Below are positions 43,507 through 53,823 of a stretch of 64,000 bases of DNA, piece by piece. The position numbers and the translations under genes were made by a program. The first letter of the stretch is position 1. Each line of letters starts with the position of its first letter. The notes beneath the pieces are model-generated. The model was not told where the DNA came from. It ran no database searches and saw only the letters and a list, made by a program, of their open reading frames with translations. This DNA is from Hippopus hippopus (lineage: Eukaryota > Mollusca > Bivalvia > Cardiida > Cardiidae): NCBI GenBank assembly GCA_946811185.2, contig OX328109.1, positions 11,692,255 to 11,756,254 of the forward strand, given 5' to 3'.

Positions 43507-43853
43507 AAGCCCCGGTAGCTCAGTCGGTAGCGTACAGGACTTGAGAACAGGGGGTCGTGGGTTCGATCCCTGGCTCGGCCGATGTCAGCCTTTGCATATT
43601 GCGCAGGCTAAGATAGGTCGATTACTTACGAGGATTGATGATAGTCATTGCGACAGGATTCATTCCTCTCCCACCGCTGACCATTGCTTCGACGATGGTA
43701 ATGTGGGAAAGCAGCCAGTGGCTTGGAAAGAAAATTGTGCGAAGTATTGGTAAAAGAGACTCCAGAAAAGCATGGATAGGTGCACTGGTCGCCGTGATAA
43801 CTGAAATAATGTTGAAAACGGCGTTTAACAAAATACAACCAATCAATCAATGT
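43507..43853 (+). mobile_element. tRNA-derived SINE with embedded MITE piece
   Basis: A good head (CCCGGTAGCTCAGTCGGTAG, GTGGGTTCGATCCCTGG) and body (TGCGACAGGATTCATTCCTC, CCAGTGGCTTGGAAAG, AAACGGCGTTTAAC). Between head and body, 43581-43625 carries TGTCAGCCTTTGCATATTGC and GCGCAGGCTAAGATAGGTCG, the central hairpin of family A. Confidence 0.85.
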
Positions 43854-43859
43854 TTATAG

Positions 43860-44485
43860 CAAAAGTATTAACAATACTTTGTAAGTTTAAATAGTTTAAA
43901 TGTTTAGGAAATAACAGTCTTATATGGCAGCTGAAAAAACTTTCAAACATTACAGTAGTCAAGGAATTATAAAGAAAACCAGATAATGACATATCTGAAC
44001 ACACAAAGGCTAAAAAGCAAGATAACATAAGAGTGATAAAGAAAGGAAGAAAGATTATTATATCATTAGTTAATTGTTAATTATTATCAATAATAAATAG
44101 CATTAAAAGTTAGAGGCAGATAATTATGGTAATGAGGAAATTGCCTCACACGAGTATTCAATCAATTTTAACGTTTATAAATATTTCTAAACAATTCCGA
44201 AAACTTAAACATGTTTGGGCGTTTATGTATATATTTTTTACGATGAGTGCAGGTATGTAAATATTTTCCCACTCTGTCGTTCTTAGATCATCATGTTTAT
44301 ATTCTTAACTGGTGTAATGGACGTTTTTATTTTTTGTCTAAATGTGTTTTCAAAAGCGATTGCTGCGAACTTGTCGGGGAGTCGGATCAAATGAGTTGAA
44401 TCTTTTTATTTAAAAGGATATGTATACATGCAGTTCTTTTAGTTTAAAGATATTTATTTTACATCGATTGTGAAACAAGTTCATA
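43860..44485. other. No recognised feature
   Basis: AT-rich; no frame, tRNA box or inverted repeat worth noting. Confidence 0.35.
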
Positions 44486-44489
44486 CATA

Positions 44490-44743
44490 TGAGCTATGCT
44501 CTGTGGAAAGGGGGCTTAATGTATCTACAAAAAGTATCGACCCATATCAGCTTGGGCAATCCGCGCAGGCTGACCTGGGTTGAAGATATTTGCTTTTTGT
44601 AAATGTTCTGTATGTCCAAGGACCATTCAACCTCATGATCAAGTCGACAAATTGAATTTACGGATCCATAATTATGTGATGACTTGTTAGGTATAATACA
44701 TCACGGAGACGCATTAAGCCCCCTTTTGCCAGAGCATGGCTCA
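44490..44743 (+). mobile_element. MITE family A
   Basis: TGAGCTATGCTCTGTGG start, CCAGAGCATGGCTCA end, GCTTGGGCAATCCGCGCAGG hairpin. Confidence 0.85.
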
Positions 44744-44804
44744 TGTATATCAACCACTCTCGATGACTGTATTCTGGAAACCAGTATTCGTGCCGTGTTG
44801 TGGG

Positions 44805-44905
44805 TAGTTCCAAAAGTCGACCCTGTGTATCACTGCATTCGAACCCGAAACCTTGGGTGTGAGAGGCCGACGTTCTACCCAGACATCAATGTCTCCCACT
44901 GGTTC
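44805..44905 (-). repeat. tRNA-like sequence
   Basis: Minus strand: GTCTGGGTAGAACGTCGGCC and TTTCGGGTTCGAATGCAGTG, a B box with a weak A box. Likely a SINE head rather than a tRNA gene. Confidence 0.5.
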
Positions 44906-44924
44906 ATTTACTCGAGGACTTCGC

Positions 44925-45345
44925 AAATAACACATCATTTCTGCAGACAGAAATTTGATAGGAAAATTCCGTAATAATACTGTACAAGACAATGTAATTA
45001 ATTCTATATTTATGGCGACGGGATACCACTTTGATATAAAACAACGTCCGCGAGTCGATTACACGTGACCTAAACGCTCACCACACAATCCTGACTTTTA
45101 AAGGCCCTAAGAAAGACTTTTGAAAAAATTGTGGGTAAAGGTGAAAATGCTGGTTTGTGGGTAAAGGTGAAAATGCTGGTTATCAGAAGATAATCAGAAG
45201 ATAACCAGAAGATAAACAGCATTTTTTCTTTACCGACAATGATTTCTATCCATCGAAAGACAAATTCCATCTTCACGGTCATATAAATCTAAGTTGCCTC
45301 TCCGCGAGTCGATAATATCACGCCTTCAGACTAACGATAAAAATA
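44925..45345 (+). repeat. Dispersed satellite G split by MITE family B
   Basis: 44925-45060 (GACAGAAATTTGATAGG, ACAAGACAATGTAATTAATT, CCGCGAGTCGATTA) and 45290-45345 (CTCCGCGAGTCGATAATATC, GCCTTCAGACTAACG) belong to one satellite-like family. The family B copy between them (45071-45290) has a duplicated GTGGGTAAAGGTGAAAATGC. Confidence 0.6.
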
Positions 45346-45522
45346 GGACGGACTTATTATTGTTCACTAGGCTCAGTAGTGTTGTTATGCACTTCAAACT
45401 ACAGATTTTCAAAAAATATAACCAAAAAAACTGAATGCAAATCGTGACATTTGACTGATTCTTTAAAGACGACTATTCAGATTTTTATTTTCCACCGAAA
45501 TTCAAAAACGGAAAAACATAAG

Positions 45523-45778
45523 TGAGCCATGCTCTATAAAAGGGGGCTTAATGCGTATGCAAAAACTATTTACCTAGGTCAAACTGCGCAGTCTGCGCAG
45601 GCTGACCTGGGTCAATACTTTTTGCTATTTGTCAATTTTCTGCACGTCCAAGGACAATTCTACCTCAAGATTCAGTCAGTTGATAGACAATTTGGATTTT
45701 ATGAATCCATATGATATCTTGCCTGGTAAAATGCATTACGCAGATGCATTAAACCCCATTTTGCCAGAGCATAGCTCA
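45523..45778 (+). mobile_element. MITE family A, full length
   Basis: TGAGCCATGCTCTATAAAAG start, CTGCGCAGTCTGCGCAGGCT hairpin, CCAGAGCATAGCTCA end. Confidence 0.85.
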
Positions 45779-45789
45779 AGTAAAATAAT

Positions 45790-46405
45790 AAGTGGTATTT
45801 CTTTGATGGGCAACGTAGTCGTTTTTTTTTTTAGATTTCACGCCAGACGTTGGAAAAGGTATGTGGGAATGTCACGTAACATGTAACGCGTAAAATAAAT
45901 CGATTATGTAGGATCGTATTCAAATGAGTACGATAATGTCATATTTGATCTCATACGAACAGACGGCGTTACCGATTGCCAGCATTCGGCAAACCTTGGG
46001 TGATCTGGTGAACAAATCCCTCGGCTGTAACACGTAGCTTGATATGTAACTACACGGAACATTTCTTCGCCGGAAGTACTTCATTTTACAGTTTTTGAAA
46101 TTGTAAGGCTTCTCTTAAAAAAGAAATCATGAGTCGTAATTTTTTATCCATATTTTTCCAAGGATATTTCCGTCGACAAACAGTTTGTACATTCAATTTT
46201 TAGCATGATTTATCAATTCCGTTGGGAAGTTTCATCGACAGATCGATAGATATGAACATCTTCACCGTGGTTGTTCATGTCATTGCTAAGCGATTTACAT
46301 GGCGCCGCCATGTTTCAAATCACGTGGTTGGCAATTCAAAATGAAAACCTCCTTTATACGGACGAGGTTAGATGTAGGTACGGAATCGGCCGAGTTATGA
46401 CGAGT
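45790..46405 (+). repeat. Dispersed repeats R3 and R1 adjoining
   Basis: 45790-45900 is R3 (GTGGTATTTCTTTGATGGGC, GGGAATGTCACGTAAC). 45955-46405 is R1 (CGGCAAACCTTGGGTGATC, TGGCGCCGCCATGTTTC, GGTTAGATGTAGGTACGG). Here they sit side by side, which suggests a single longer mobile element. Confidence 0.6.
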
Positions 46406-46587
46406 GCTATTGCGAAGCGACAAACCCGTCTTTTGAACACAAAATTTACATTTTTTTATGCCCTGTAACCATCTTGAAAATTTCTATACTACAGCAGAGA
46501 AAATGAGATTTATCAGTGTTATACTAAAAAATAAATCAATTGGCACTAAAAAATCTAAAAATGTACCTTTAAGTTGTTAAGAGATAT

Positions 46588-46735
46588 GCGCTTAACCCCT
46601 AGCCTGCTAAAGCACGACTCAACTACCTGTTGCGGACAGTGTAGATCAAAATCAGACTGCACAGAATGTGCAGTCTGATTTTGGATCTACACTGTCCGAT
46701 AAGGAGATATTTCCCCAAATGATAACTTTAAAACA
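46588..46735. mobile_element. MITE family C, hairpin intact
   Basis: TTAACCCCTAGCCTGCTAAA end; GGACAGTGTAGATCAAAATC and GATTTTGGATCTACACTGTC arms with a TGCACAGAATGTGCA loop. Confidence 0.8.
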
Positions 46736-46789
46736 GCAACATTTTGGTTTATACAATCGGCTTGAAACGTTCTATTATGCTTATTTATC

Positions 46790-47155
46790 AGTTTAAGGGT
46801 AAACACAAACTTAGACTTGTCCAAACTCAAAGTATTTGCAGAGGTCAAATTATATGTGTCTCAAATGATTGGATTTGTGTTTTGAAGAGTAGGTATATAT
46901 ACGTTTGTGGGGAATGGAGGAAATGCTGGTACCATATATAAGTTTCTCTCTACTTACTCACGTAAAATGTTTTCAAAAGCCTTAGCATTTACAGACGACA
47001 ATTCAAGTATGGTTCAAGTTATGGTATTTGTCACTGAATAGGTAGAAAAATATTGCGGGGAAAGGAGAGTTACCAGCATTTTCTCCTTTTCCTACAGTGT
47101 TTTCAAAAGTATTTCTTTCTCAGGATCGTTTAAACTCGGGATTCTTTGGTAAAGG
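46790..47155. mobile_element. Two partial MITE family B copies
   Basis: 46790-46985 (TAGACTTGTCCAAACTCAA, AGGAAATGCTGGTACC) and 46985-47155 (TTTACAGACGACAATTC, ACCAGCATTTTCTCCTTTTC, CAGGATCGTTTAAACTCGGG). Confidence 0.6.
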
Positions 47156-47207
47156 CTTTGCAATGGCGTTTCCAAAAAAAAAAAAAAAAAAAATAGCGAA
47201 TCGTTGT

Positions 47208-47545
47208 CTGCGCATGTCATATTCTTCGAAGATTCGACCTGTCTGCTATGACGCATCACCCATCCTCCGAATATTCGGGAAAATAGGGCTTACAGCGAAG
47301 CTATTAGCCTATTACCCAAGCATGTAGGGGCTGTTTTAATAAATGGCCGATGCATAGGTTACATACTAGCCGATCACAGCTGAATGAATCGCACCAGGTA
47401 GCGTTTTATTGAGTAAACGTTTATTTCATTTTGAAATTCAAAGTAACGGTTGTTGTTTTGAAAAGTAGTCCGGTTCTGTACCCATAATGCCCATATTAGA
47501 TAGATGTGTATTTGTAGAATGCCATCTAGCGGGAGATAATGTTGC
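47208..47545 (+). repeat. Dispersed repeat R2, copy 2
   Basis: See 15405-15685. This copy has the extra segment ATCACCCATCCTCCGAATAT...AAGCATGTAGGGG. Confidence 0.75.
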
Positions 47546-47614
47546 AAATTAGTCTTAGGGGCAATGAGTTAATTTTTGCAGTTTATTTTCCCGATGACTT
47601 CATTAAATTGACGG

Positions 47615-47705
47615 CATCATTTCTGCTGACAGAAATTTGACAGAAAATTTTCATAATGATTCTATACAAGACAATGGAATCAATTCTAAATCGATCGGCG
47701 TTCTG
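47615..47705 (+). repeat. Satellite G fragment
   Basis: GACAGAAATTTGACAGAAAA, ATACAAGACAATGGAATC and TCGATCGGCG match 44925-45060. Confidence 0.5.
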
Positions 47706-48270
47706 GCAAAAGAGGGCTAAATGCATCTCCGTAATGCAGTGTATATATTCCATGCAAGTCATCACATATTTATGGATCAATAAAATCCATCTTGTCTAAC
47801 AGCCGACTAAATAATGAGGTACACTTGCGTCTAAATTGCGTGCTATTGAGTAAATTGATTGATTGATTGCATGGTGTTTAATGCCTTTTCAACATTATTT
47901 CAGTTATATCGTGGCGGCCAGTGCACTTATCCATGCTTCCCTGGAGTTCTTTTACCAATACTCCGCACAATATTCTTTCCAAGCCACTGGCTGCTTTCCC
48001 ACATAATCGTAGTCAAAACAATGATCAGCGGTGAGAGAGGAATGAATTCTGTCGTAATGACTATCATCAATCCTCGGAAAGAAATTGGCCGAGCCGGTGA
48101 TCGAACCAGCCACCCTCCTGTTCTTGAGTCCTTTGCGATACCGACTGCGCTACCGGGTCTCGGCTCAACTGCGTAAAGTTTCAGGTCAGTTTGCGCGGAC
48201 TACGCAGGCGAACCTCGGTCGATACTTTTTGCAGATGCCTTTAACCCTCTTTTCACAGTGCATTACTCAA
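47704..48270 (-). mobile_element. MITE family A split by a SINE
   Basis: 47704-47847 (GGCAAAAGAGGGCTAAATGC...) and 48169-48270 (GGTCAGTTTGCGCGGACTAC, TTTTTGCAGATGCC...) are the two parts; the SINE is younger. Confidence 0.75.
47848..48168 (-). mobile_element. tRNA-derived SINE inserted in MITE family A
   Basis: ATTGATTGATTGCATGGTG tail, GCGGCCAGTGCACTTATCCA body, and minus-strand head GTAGCGCAGTCGGTATCGC with GGCTGGTTCGATCACCGG. Confidence 0.85.
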
Positions 48271-48287
48271 TTGATATGGATGCTGGC

Positions 48288-48605
48288 AAGTCAATTACTC
48301 GATTCCAGATAATTCTTTGTTATAAAACATCCTCTGTGAGTCGATAATAGTAAGGTTTATCGCTTCCGTAATTATTACCCATTCTTGACAAAGTAACGTC
48401 CGAATATATGAAAGGAAAAAAATGATGGAGCTGGAACCCAGGCTAGTCCTTTTAGACAAATGATAAAGATGACTTTGAACATTTGATTTTTTTTTTTTTG
48501 AGGTGGGGAGGTGGTGGTTAAAGCAAAGATCATGTACAGGTGAACAATGGATAAGAGGGATACATAGACAAGTTGACACTTGGTTGATAGGTTGTTTACT
48601 TGATG
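48288..48605. other. Satellite G fragment, then unassigned
   Basis: 48288-48370 carries TATAAAACATCCTCTGTGAG and TCGATAATAGTAAGG. Nothing else recognised. Confidence 0.4.
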
Positions 48606-48607
48606 CG

Positions 48608-48895
48608 TGGCCCAGCCCAGTAGTGCAGAGTCGCTGGTTCGAATCTCGAATCCAAGGCTCGGCCAACTTCTCTCCGAGGATGAAACTCATTACGACAGGA
48701 TTCATTCTTCTCTCACTGCTGACCATTGTTTCGAGGATAGTTGAGTGGGAAAGCAGCCAGAGAATTGGGAGGAATTTGTGCGAAGTACTGGTAAAAGAAA
48801 CTCCAGGAGAGCATGGATAGGTGCAGTAGCCGCTGCAATATAACGGAAATTTTGTTGAAACGGCGTTAGATACCATACAAACAAACAAACAAACT
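48608..48895 (+). mobile_element. tRNA-derived SINE
   Basis: CCCAGCCCAGTAGTGCAGAG head remnant, GTCGCTGGTTCGAATCTCG B box, GGGAAAGCAGCCAGAG body, GAAACGGCGTTAGATACC and AAACAAACAAAC tail. Confidence 0.8.
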
Positions 48896-48899
48896 TGGT

Positions 48900-49490
48900 G
48901 TTTAAGTTGACGCAGTTCTCAGTAGTGCTAATCTATGTCTAGGCAGCCTGACCACAACTTTGTGAGTTCCTGGATATTTTATTCCCCGCCACGACCACAA
49001 CCACAACGTTCTAGTCTGCATTGATAATCTTCGCAGGGAGAGAGTAATGTATCCCTTTGACCTTCATTGACTTTTGGCTAAGCCAGATTTCAAACGTTCA
49101 ACGATAGGATAATATCACTTTATGAATCACATGTATAATGCGGTTTACTGCAGTTTCGAAAATAAGTATTGTGAAAATTGTTCATTTGGGTTAAATTTGA
49201 ATACACTCAAATGATAGAGAAAATCAGGGTAACATTATTTACAATTTCTTACTAACGCGTTGTTAAGAATCAGTGAAATTCGACTAAGCAACTATCTACA
49301 TCACAGAACACCATGTCCTGTCTCGAAGGTGACCTGACGGAATAACATAACGCTCTCTTCCGAGGAGAGCACAAAACGCACAAAACTCGTGCAAGCAGAG
49401 TTGTGACACACAGCTCATCATACCGTTAGATATTGTCTGCATACAGACGCATAGTTTTTCGATAGTTTGATTCTTGTGGGATTGCATTCG
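48900..49490. other. No recognised feature
   Basis: May include the 5' flank or terminal repeat of the Tc1 copy that follows, but no matching right-hand repeat was found. Confidence 0.3.
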
Positions 49491-49493
49491 ACA

Positions 49494-50205
49494 ATGGGAT
49501 GGCTGACAGAAGATCAGAGGGGTCAGGCCGTTGCAATGCTGATGCAAGGTCAAAGGCAAACACAAGTTGCCAGACAGTTTGGTGTCTATGTTTGCACTAC
49601 ATACATGTAACGTCTTGATAAACGTCTAAGGTAAACTTGGCGGATAACTGACAAACCTAGGCCTGGGCGTCCAACTCTGCACGTAACGTTACGACGTCAT
49701 GACAGGTTCATTCGTTTGGCGCATTTACGAAATCGTCACCTGACTGCCACTGAATCTGCCCTCAATACAGTAGGAATTCATAACCTTCCTATCCAGTCCA
49801 ATCCAGTCTAAAACTAGGAAATTGATTGCGAGAGGTTGGTTTTGCGGGCCCCTCGCCTGTACGTTCGTCCGCCTTTTCACGCTGCTCGTCCCCAGCGTCG
49901 TATACCTTGGATGGCTGCACATGCACCCAGAATATTCCCTTTGAGGCAGTGGAGACAAATCATTTTACTGATGAGTACTGGTTCTCCATGGTCCGAGCAA
50001 ACGGTCGAGTTCGTGTAGACCGACGTCGTAGGGAACGTTTACTGACTGAACATTATTTTGTAGGGAGAGATAGGTTTTGGGGTGGATCAGTTATGGTGTG
50101 GGGAGGAATCTCACACGGGGTTTAATCACCACTTGTTCTACAGAGCAATTTAAATACCGTTAGGTATAGGAATTAGATACTCCGACCCCATGTTGTCCCA
50201 TTATA
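49494..50205 (+). pseudogene. Tc1-type transposase pseudogene
   Basis: N-terminal helix-turn-helix text MGWLTEDQRGQAVAMLMQ and QTQVARQFGV starts at 49494. Then, across frame shifts, come KPRPGRPTLH, HDRFIRLAHLRNRHLTATES, HFTDEYWFSMVRANGRVRV and RDRFWGGSVMVWGGIS. FTDE carries the first catalytic Asp. A block like NLNTVRYRN, with an in-frame stop before ILRPHVVP, marks the last recognisable piece. The part that should bring the second Asp (QQDNARPH region) and the final catalytic acid is missing. Multiple frame changes and stops make it inactive. Confidence 0.8.
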
Positions 50206-50540
50206 ACACCAAAACTCTCTCAAGTTCCAGCACAATTTTGATTTCAGATTACAGGGGTATCCTTCTGTTCCATTCAATTATTCCTAAATCACTAACAAGA
50301 TACAGATAGCCCTTTTGCTGTTCCTTCAATATGAATCATTCTTCATTCTTACATAATTATACTGAACATTCTACCCGAAATTTTACATAGAATCATCTGT
50401 AAAGCTTGCCCAGCGTTTTTTTTTTTTTTTTTTAATTCCTTCAGTGTATTAAAACTGTAAAAGAAAAGCAATAAGACTCGCATAAGGGATGACTTTGTAC
50501 ATGACACATCATCAGACAGAAATTTAACATGATATTCCCT

Positions 50541-50670
50541 ATTCGACATGCAGAAAATTTACCAATAGCAAAATATATCGACGCACGTGTGCCTGGGCGG
50601 ATTGCGCAGGCTGACATTGGTCGATTCTTTCTGCAGATGCATAGAACCCCTATTCACAGAGCGAGATTCA
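50541..50670 (-). mobile_element. MITE family A fragment
   Basis: ATTCGACATGCAGAAAATTT, CGGATTGCGCAGGCTGACA and CCCTATTCACAGAGCG: the half carrying the hairpin. Confidence 0.7.
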
Positions 50671-50689
50671 AATGAACGGAAGCTCTATA

Positions 50690-51000
50690 CCTTCCCTTCA
50701 GACTGACAGGCCTGACAGAGAATGAGTACAAGGCAATATTGCATGGTAACACTGTACAAGACAATATTTACTTCTACGTGTATAAAAGCTTGGCATTACA
50801 GTGATACAAATCACTCGCTGCGAGTCGCCAATATCTTGCTTTCAGACTGACAGGAATATGGATGGATACTAATAAGAGTACAAAACAGTATAATATCTTC
50901 TATATGTATGTAGGCTGAATACTACTTTGAGATAGAACACTCGACGCGAGTCCATAAATTCTTGCCTTCAGCCTGACAGAAATAATACTAAAACAATACC
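50690..51000 (+). repeat. Satellite G, tandem units of about 130-150 bp
   Basis: CTTCAGACTGACAGG, CTTTCAGACTGACAGGAATA and CTTCAGCCTGACAGAAAT mark successive units, each with a CGAGTC element (GCTGCGAGTCGCCAATATC, GACGCGAGTCCATAAATTC). Confidence 0.65.
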
Positions 51001-51249
51001 GAAACGGTTTTATTTGATAAAACACCTATTTTTAGGCTACGAATATTCAATGGTATTATATAACAATAAGGTATACATACAATAAAGTTAGTCTACAGTA
51101 AAAACAGTAAGTAAAAGATATTAAACCAAAGACTAAACAAGAATGAATACAAGACAATGTAAATAATCCTAAAGGAGGTTTAAAGACAATGCCCCCTTTT
51201 CTCCCGGTGTCTTTTACAACTCTAACTGTACGAAAGCCACTGACGATTG

Positions 51250-51460
51250 ATTCGTGAACTCCTTACCAAACGACAAACTCTTAGACGTGTCCGAATTGGA
51301 ATCATTTATAGACGACATATCAAATACGGCAAAGAAGATAGGATTTTTCTCGTTGACAGGGTAAAAAACATTGTGAAAAAAGAAGAAAATGCTGATTAAC
51401 AGCATTTTCTGCTTTTCCCAAAATGTTTTCAATTTTCCTGGAGTCGTTAAAACCCGGGAC
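51250..51460. mobile_element. MITE family B
   Basis: ACTCCTTACCAAACGACAAA start, AAAATGCTGATTAACAGCAT centre, GAGTCGTTAAAACCCGGGA end. Confidence 0.75.
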
Positions 51461-51467
51461 CTGGTTT

Positions 51468-51852
51468 CACGAAAATACTTAAGTCTCTTATTTTACTAAA
51501 ATCTACTAATGGTCTCATGTTCTGACTAAAGTTGAATTCATTTTTGTAGATGCTTTTCAGTAACATTAACAGACTGTAGTAACACTCTAAAATCCCGAGT
51601 TGACACCACATTTCAGACTCAACGAAGCAAAATAAAAGGACTTAATTAATAGACTTAAGTCCATTACTTTGCTGAGTTGAGTCTGAAACGTTCTGTTAAT
51701 TTTGGATTTTAGAATGTTACATAAGGTATACATACAATAATGTTACTGAAATGCGTCTAGAATATCCATCTCAGTTGAAGCCAGAAAATAAGTCTGTTTG
51801 CGGATTTGAGTAAAATAAGACACTTAAGCGTTTTCGTGAAACTGGGCCCAAG
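51468..51852. mobile_element. Foldback MITE, TTTCACGAAAA ends
   Basis: GGTTTCACGAAAATACTTAA and TTAAGCGTTTTCGTGAAACT are inverse ends. Inner arms TGACACCACATTTCAGACTC and GAGTTGAGTCTGAAACGTTC also pair. About 385 bp, no frame. Confidence 0.75.
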
Positions 51853-51956
51853 ACTGTTTGTGAAGGCGTTAGGTAGTTTTAGAGGATAAATTAAAGATAG
51901 ATGATGAGATTAGTGGATTATCTGATTGGATGACTGGTCGATTTTCTTTCTACATA

Positions 51957-52232
51957 AATATACTCAGCGTCAATGAAAAGTCACCAGGTACTAAAGTCGA
52001 ATAATTTTCACCTTGCCACAAGAGAGAAATTTTCAATTATGTTGAACGTTATTATACTCATTTTCCGACCTGTATCTGACAAATTTTACGTGCTTGAACA
52101 TCTGAGTAGTACATCTTTATTTGCACGTGCAAAAATGAATTCTAATCAATTTTCTGAAGGCAAACTATCCAAGGTTCACTTTCTTTTCGTCTCTTACCTG
52201 GTGACTTTTCATTGACGGTGAGTATACTATAT
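51957..52232. mobile_element. MITE with 33-bp ends, TA-flanked
   Basis: Ends TATACTCAGCGTCAATGAAA and TTTCATTGACGGTGAGTATA, extending inward to GTCACCAGGTA / TACCTGGTGAC. TA at both outer edges fits a Tc1/mariner-type target duplication. The 80-codon frame inside is not gene-like. Confidence 0.75.
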
Positions 52233-52239
52233 AAAAGGT

Positions 52240-53080
52240 GAACCTTTCTTGGTGGTCAATGGACATATTATCTCCTGACATTTTATTCTTTTGTCTATAC
52301 CAGATATTAACCCTTTTACCGTAAAACCTCTATATATATGCGGGAAAAGTGGCTTTTGCTGACGTCAAAGATCAATATCAAACTGCACAGAAAGTTAGGT
52401 GCGACCTTGGATCTCTACCGTCCTATCGTTCAGTTAAGTCTATGAGTTAAAATCTAAGTATCAGTGGATTATATTTTCGGCGGTCGACAGGGGAAAGACT
52501 GTTTGAATATTTCCAAGAAAGATAACTCTTGCAGTAAATTCTTTTCAAAACTTGATATAATCCCTTTATAATGTCATCGCGACAGAGCTTATCACCTCTG
52601 AAGGTAAGGTCGGGAGGTCAGGTAGGCAGGCAGGCAGGTGAACAGACAAGCGGACGGGCGAATGGACGGACGGGCGGACAAATAGACAGACAGAGAGACA
52701 GACTATTTCGTAAAATTGTACGGACTTTATTCACATGGGAAATCAATCAGTAGTATTGAACCAGTACCGTTCTAATTTTCATGTTGCAAGATTTTTTTTC
52801 AATATAGTACAATCAGGCCAACAGCCTATTTAAACAAAATATATAGCAGCAAAATTGAAACAGTTTGGATTGTAATAACCTCATCCTCGGTGACCCAGTT
52901 TCGATTCATTCTGTGATGCATGGAGAGTAATGCTTCAAACCTGGGTTCCGAGGATGTAATAACCTATTAAACAAGGTATCTAGATATTAAGTATTGGGAA
53001 AAAGCAACCGGATCGAATTACTCGTTCTATAAAACTGCGGATTCATCCAACGTTTTATTTTTTGTAATTGGGGAAGGGGG
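52240..53080. other. Family C remnant, GACA/GGCA repeat, small hairpin
   Basis: 52360-52430 keeps ATCAATATCAAACTGCACAG. 52618-52700 is a loose GGCAGGCAGG/GACAGACAG tract. 52871-52969 folds back (AATAACCTCATCCTCGG with CCGAGGATGTAATAACC). Confidence 0.55.
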
Positions 53081-53087
53081 GGGGGGT

Positions 53088-53342
53088 TGAGCCGTGGTCT
53101 GGCAAAAGGGGATACAATACATCCCCTGTGGTGCGTCAAACCAAGCCAGTCATCAAATAAGTATGGAACCATAATTATCCATTTTGTCTAACATCCTATT
53201 GAATCATGAAGTAAAATGTCCTAAAACATGGGGAAAATTGACCAATTTTAAAATTTTTCGACCGATGTCAGCCTTTGCAGACTGCGCAGGCTAAGATGGG
53301 TCTATACATTTTGAAGGTGCATTAAATCCCCTTTTCACAGAG
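53088..53342 (-). mobile_element. MITE family A
   Basis: TGAGCCGTGGTCTGGCAAAA to CCCCTTTTCACAGAG; hairpin TGTCAGCCTTTGCAGACTGC. Confidence 0.75.
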
Positions 53343-53376
53343 ATTTTTAGGAGGGGGGAGCTTATTTATAAGATTG

Positions 53377-53416
53377 ATAGATAGATACATAGATAGATAG
53401 ATATAGAGAGAGAAAA

Positions 53417-53452
<36 letters not shown>

Positions 53453-53478
53453 GCACACACACACACACACACACACAA
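53377..53478 (+). repeat. GATA, GA and CA microsatellites
   Basis: Three simple repeats in a row. Confidence 0.95.
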
Positions 53479-53736
53479 TCATAGTATTGAATATAATTCA
53501 GTAATCAACCTTAAAAGAGGTAAAAAATTCAAAGTATTGGTGTCATACAGCTTTTATTTTCTTTTAACATGATAGTTTTTACAGGCATGTTTAATATTAA
53601 GCTTTAAAATTGAATTTTTCCTGTAATTTTTGCATCTTCTTGGATCCTGTTTGTGTTAAATATACTAAAGCTGTAGATACATGTATATATATTTTTTATG
53701 CCAAAGTTGCTGCCATTTTTTGGCGTCGTTGTCGTT

Positions 53737-53823
53737 GACGTCATGTGACGTTGCTGTCATCAGCCTTTAATGATAAACAATATGTCCCTTGATAAAGGTC
53801 TGAAATAACCGAAACTAGTCGGG
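53737..53823 (+). ncRNA. Penelope-like 3' tail with imperfect hammerhead motif
   Basis: TGACGTCATGTGACGTT opens the segment, as before the hammerhead at 35.65 kb. A hammerhead-like fold follows. Stem I is GTCCC (53784-53788) with GGGAT, the core TTGATAA stands where CTGATGA is expected, stem II is GGT/ACC, and GAAA is at 53811-53814. Stem III is the self-complementary ACTAGT, with cleavage expected after C53820. The two core changes (C3 to T and G8 to A in this alignment) would normally abolish cleavage. No endonuclease frame precedes it. Confidence 0.5.

Noticed and set aside
48295..48888. 197-codon minus-strand frame
   Set aside because: Most of it is the reverse complement of a SINE; the shared CTYPC and FFPSHWLLSH text recurs at 43622, 47859 and 39499 for the same reason.
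49826..50125. Functional transposase from the 99-codon FTDE frame
   Set aside because: Upstream domains are in other frames, stops intervene, and the second and third catalytic acids are missing.
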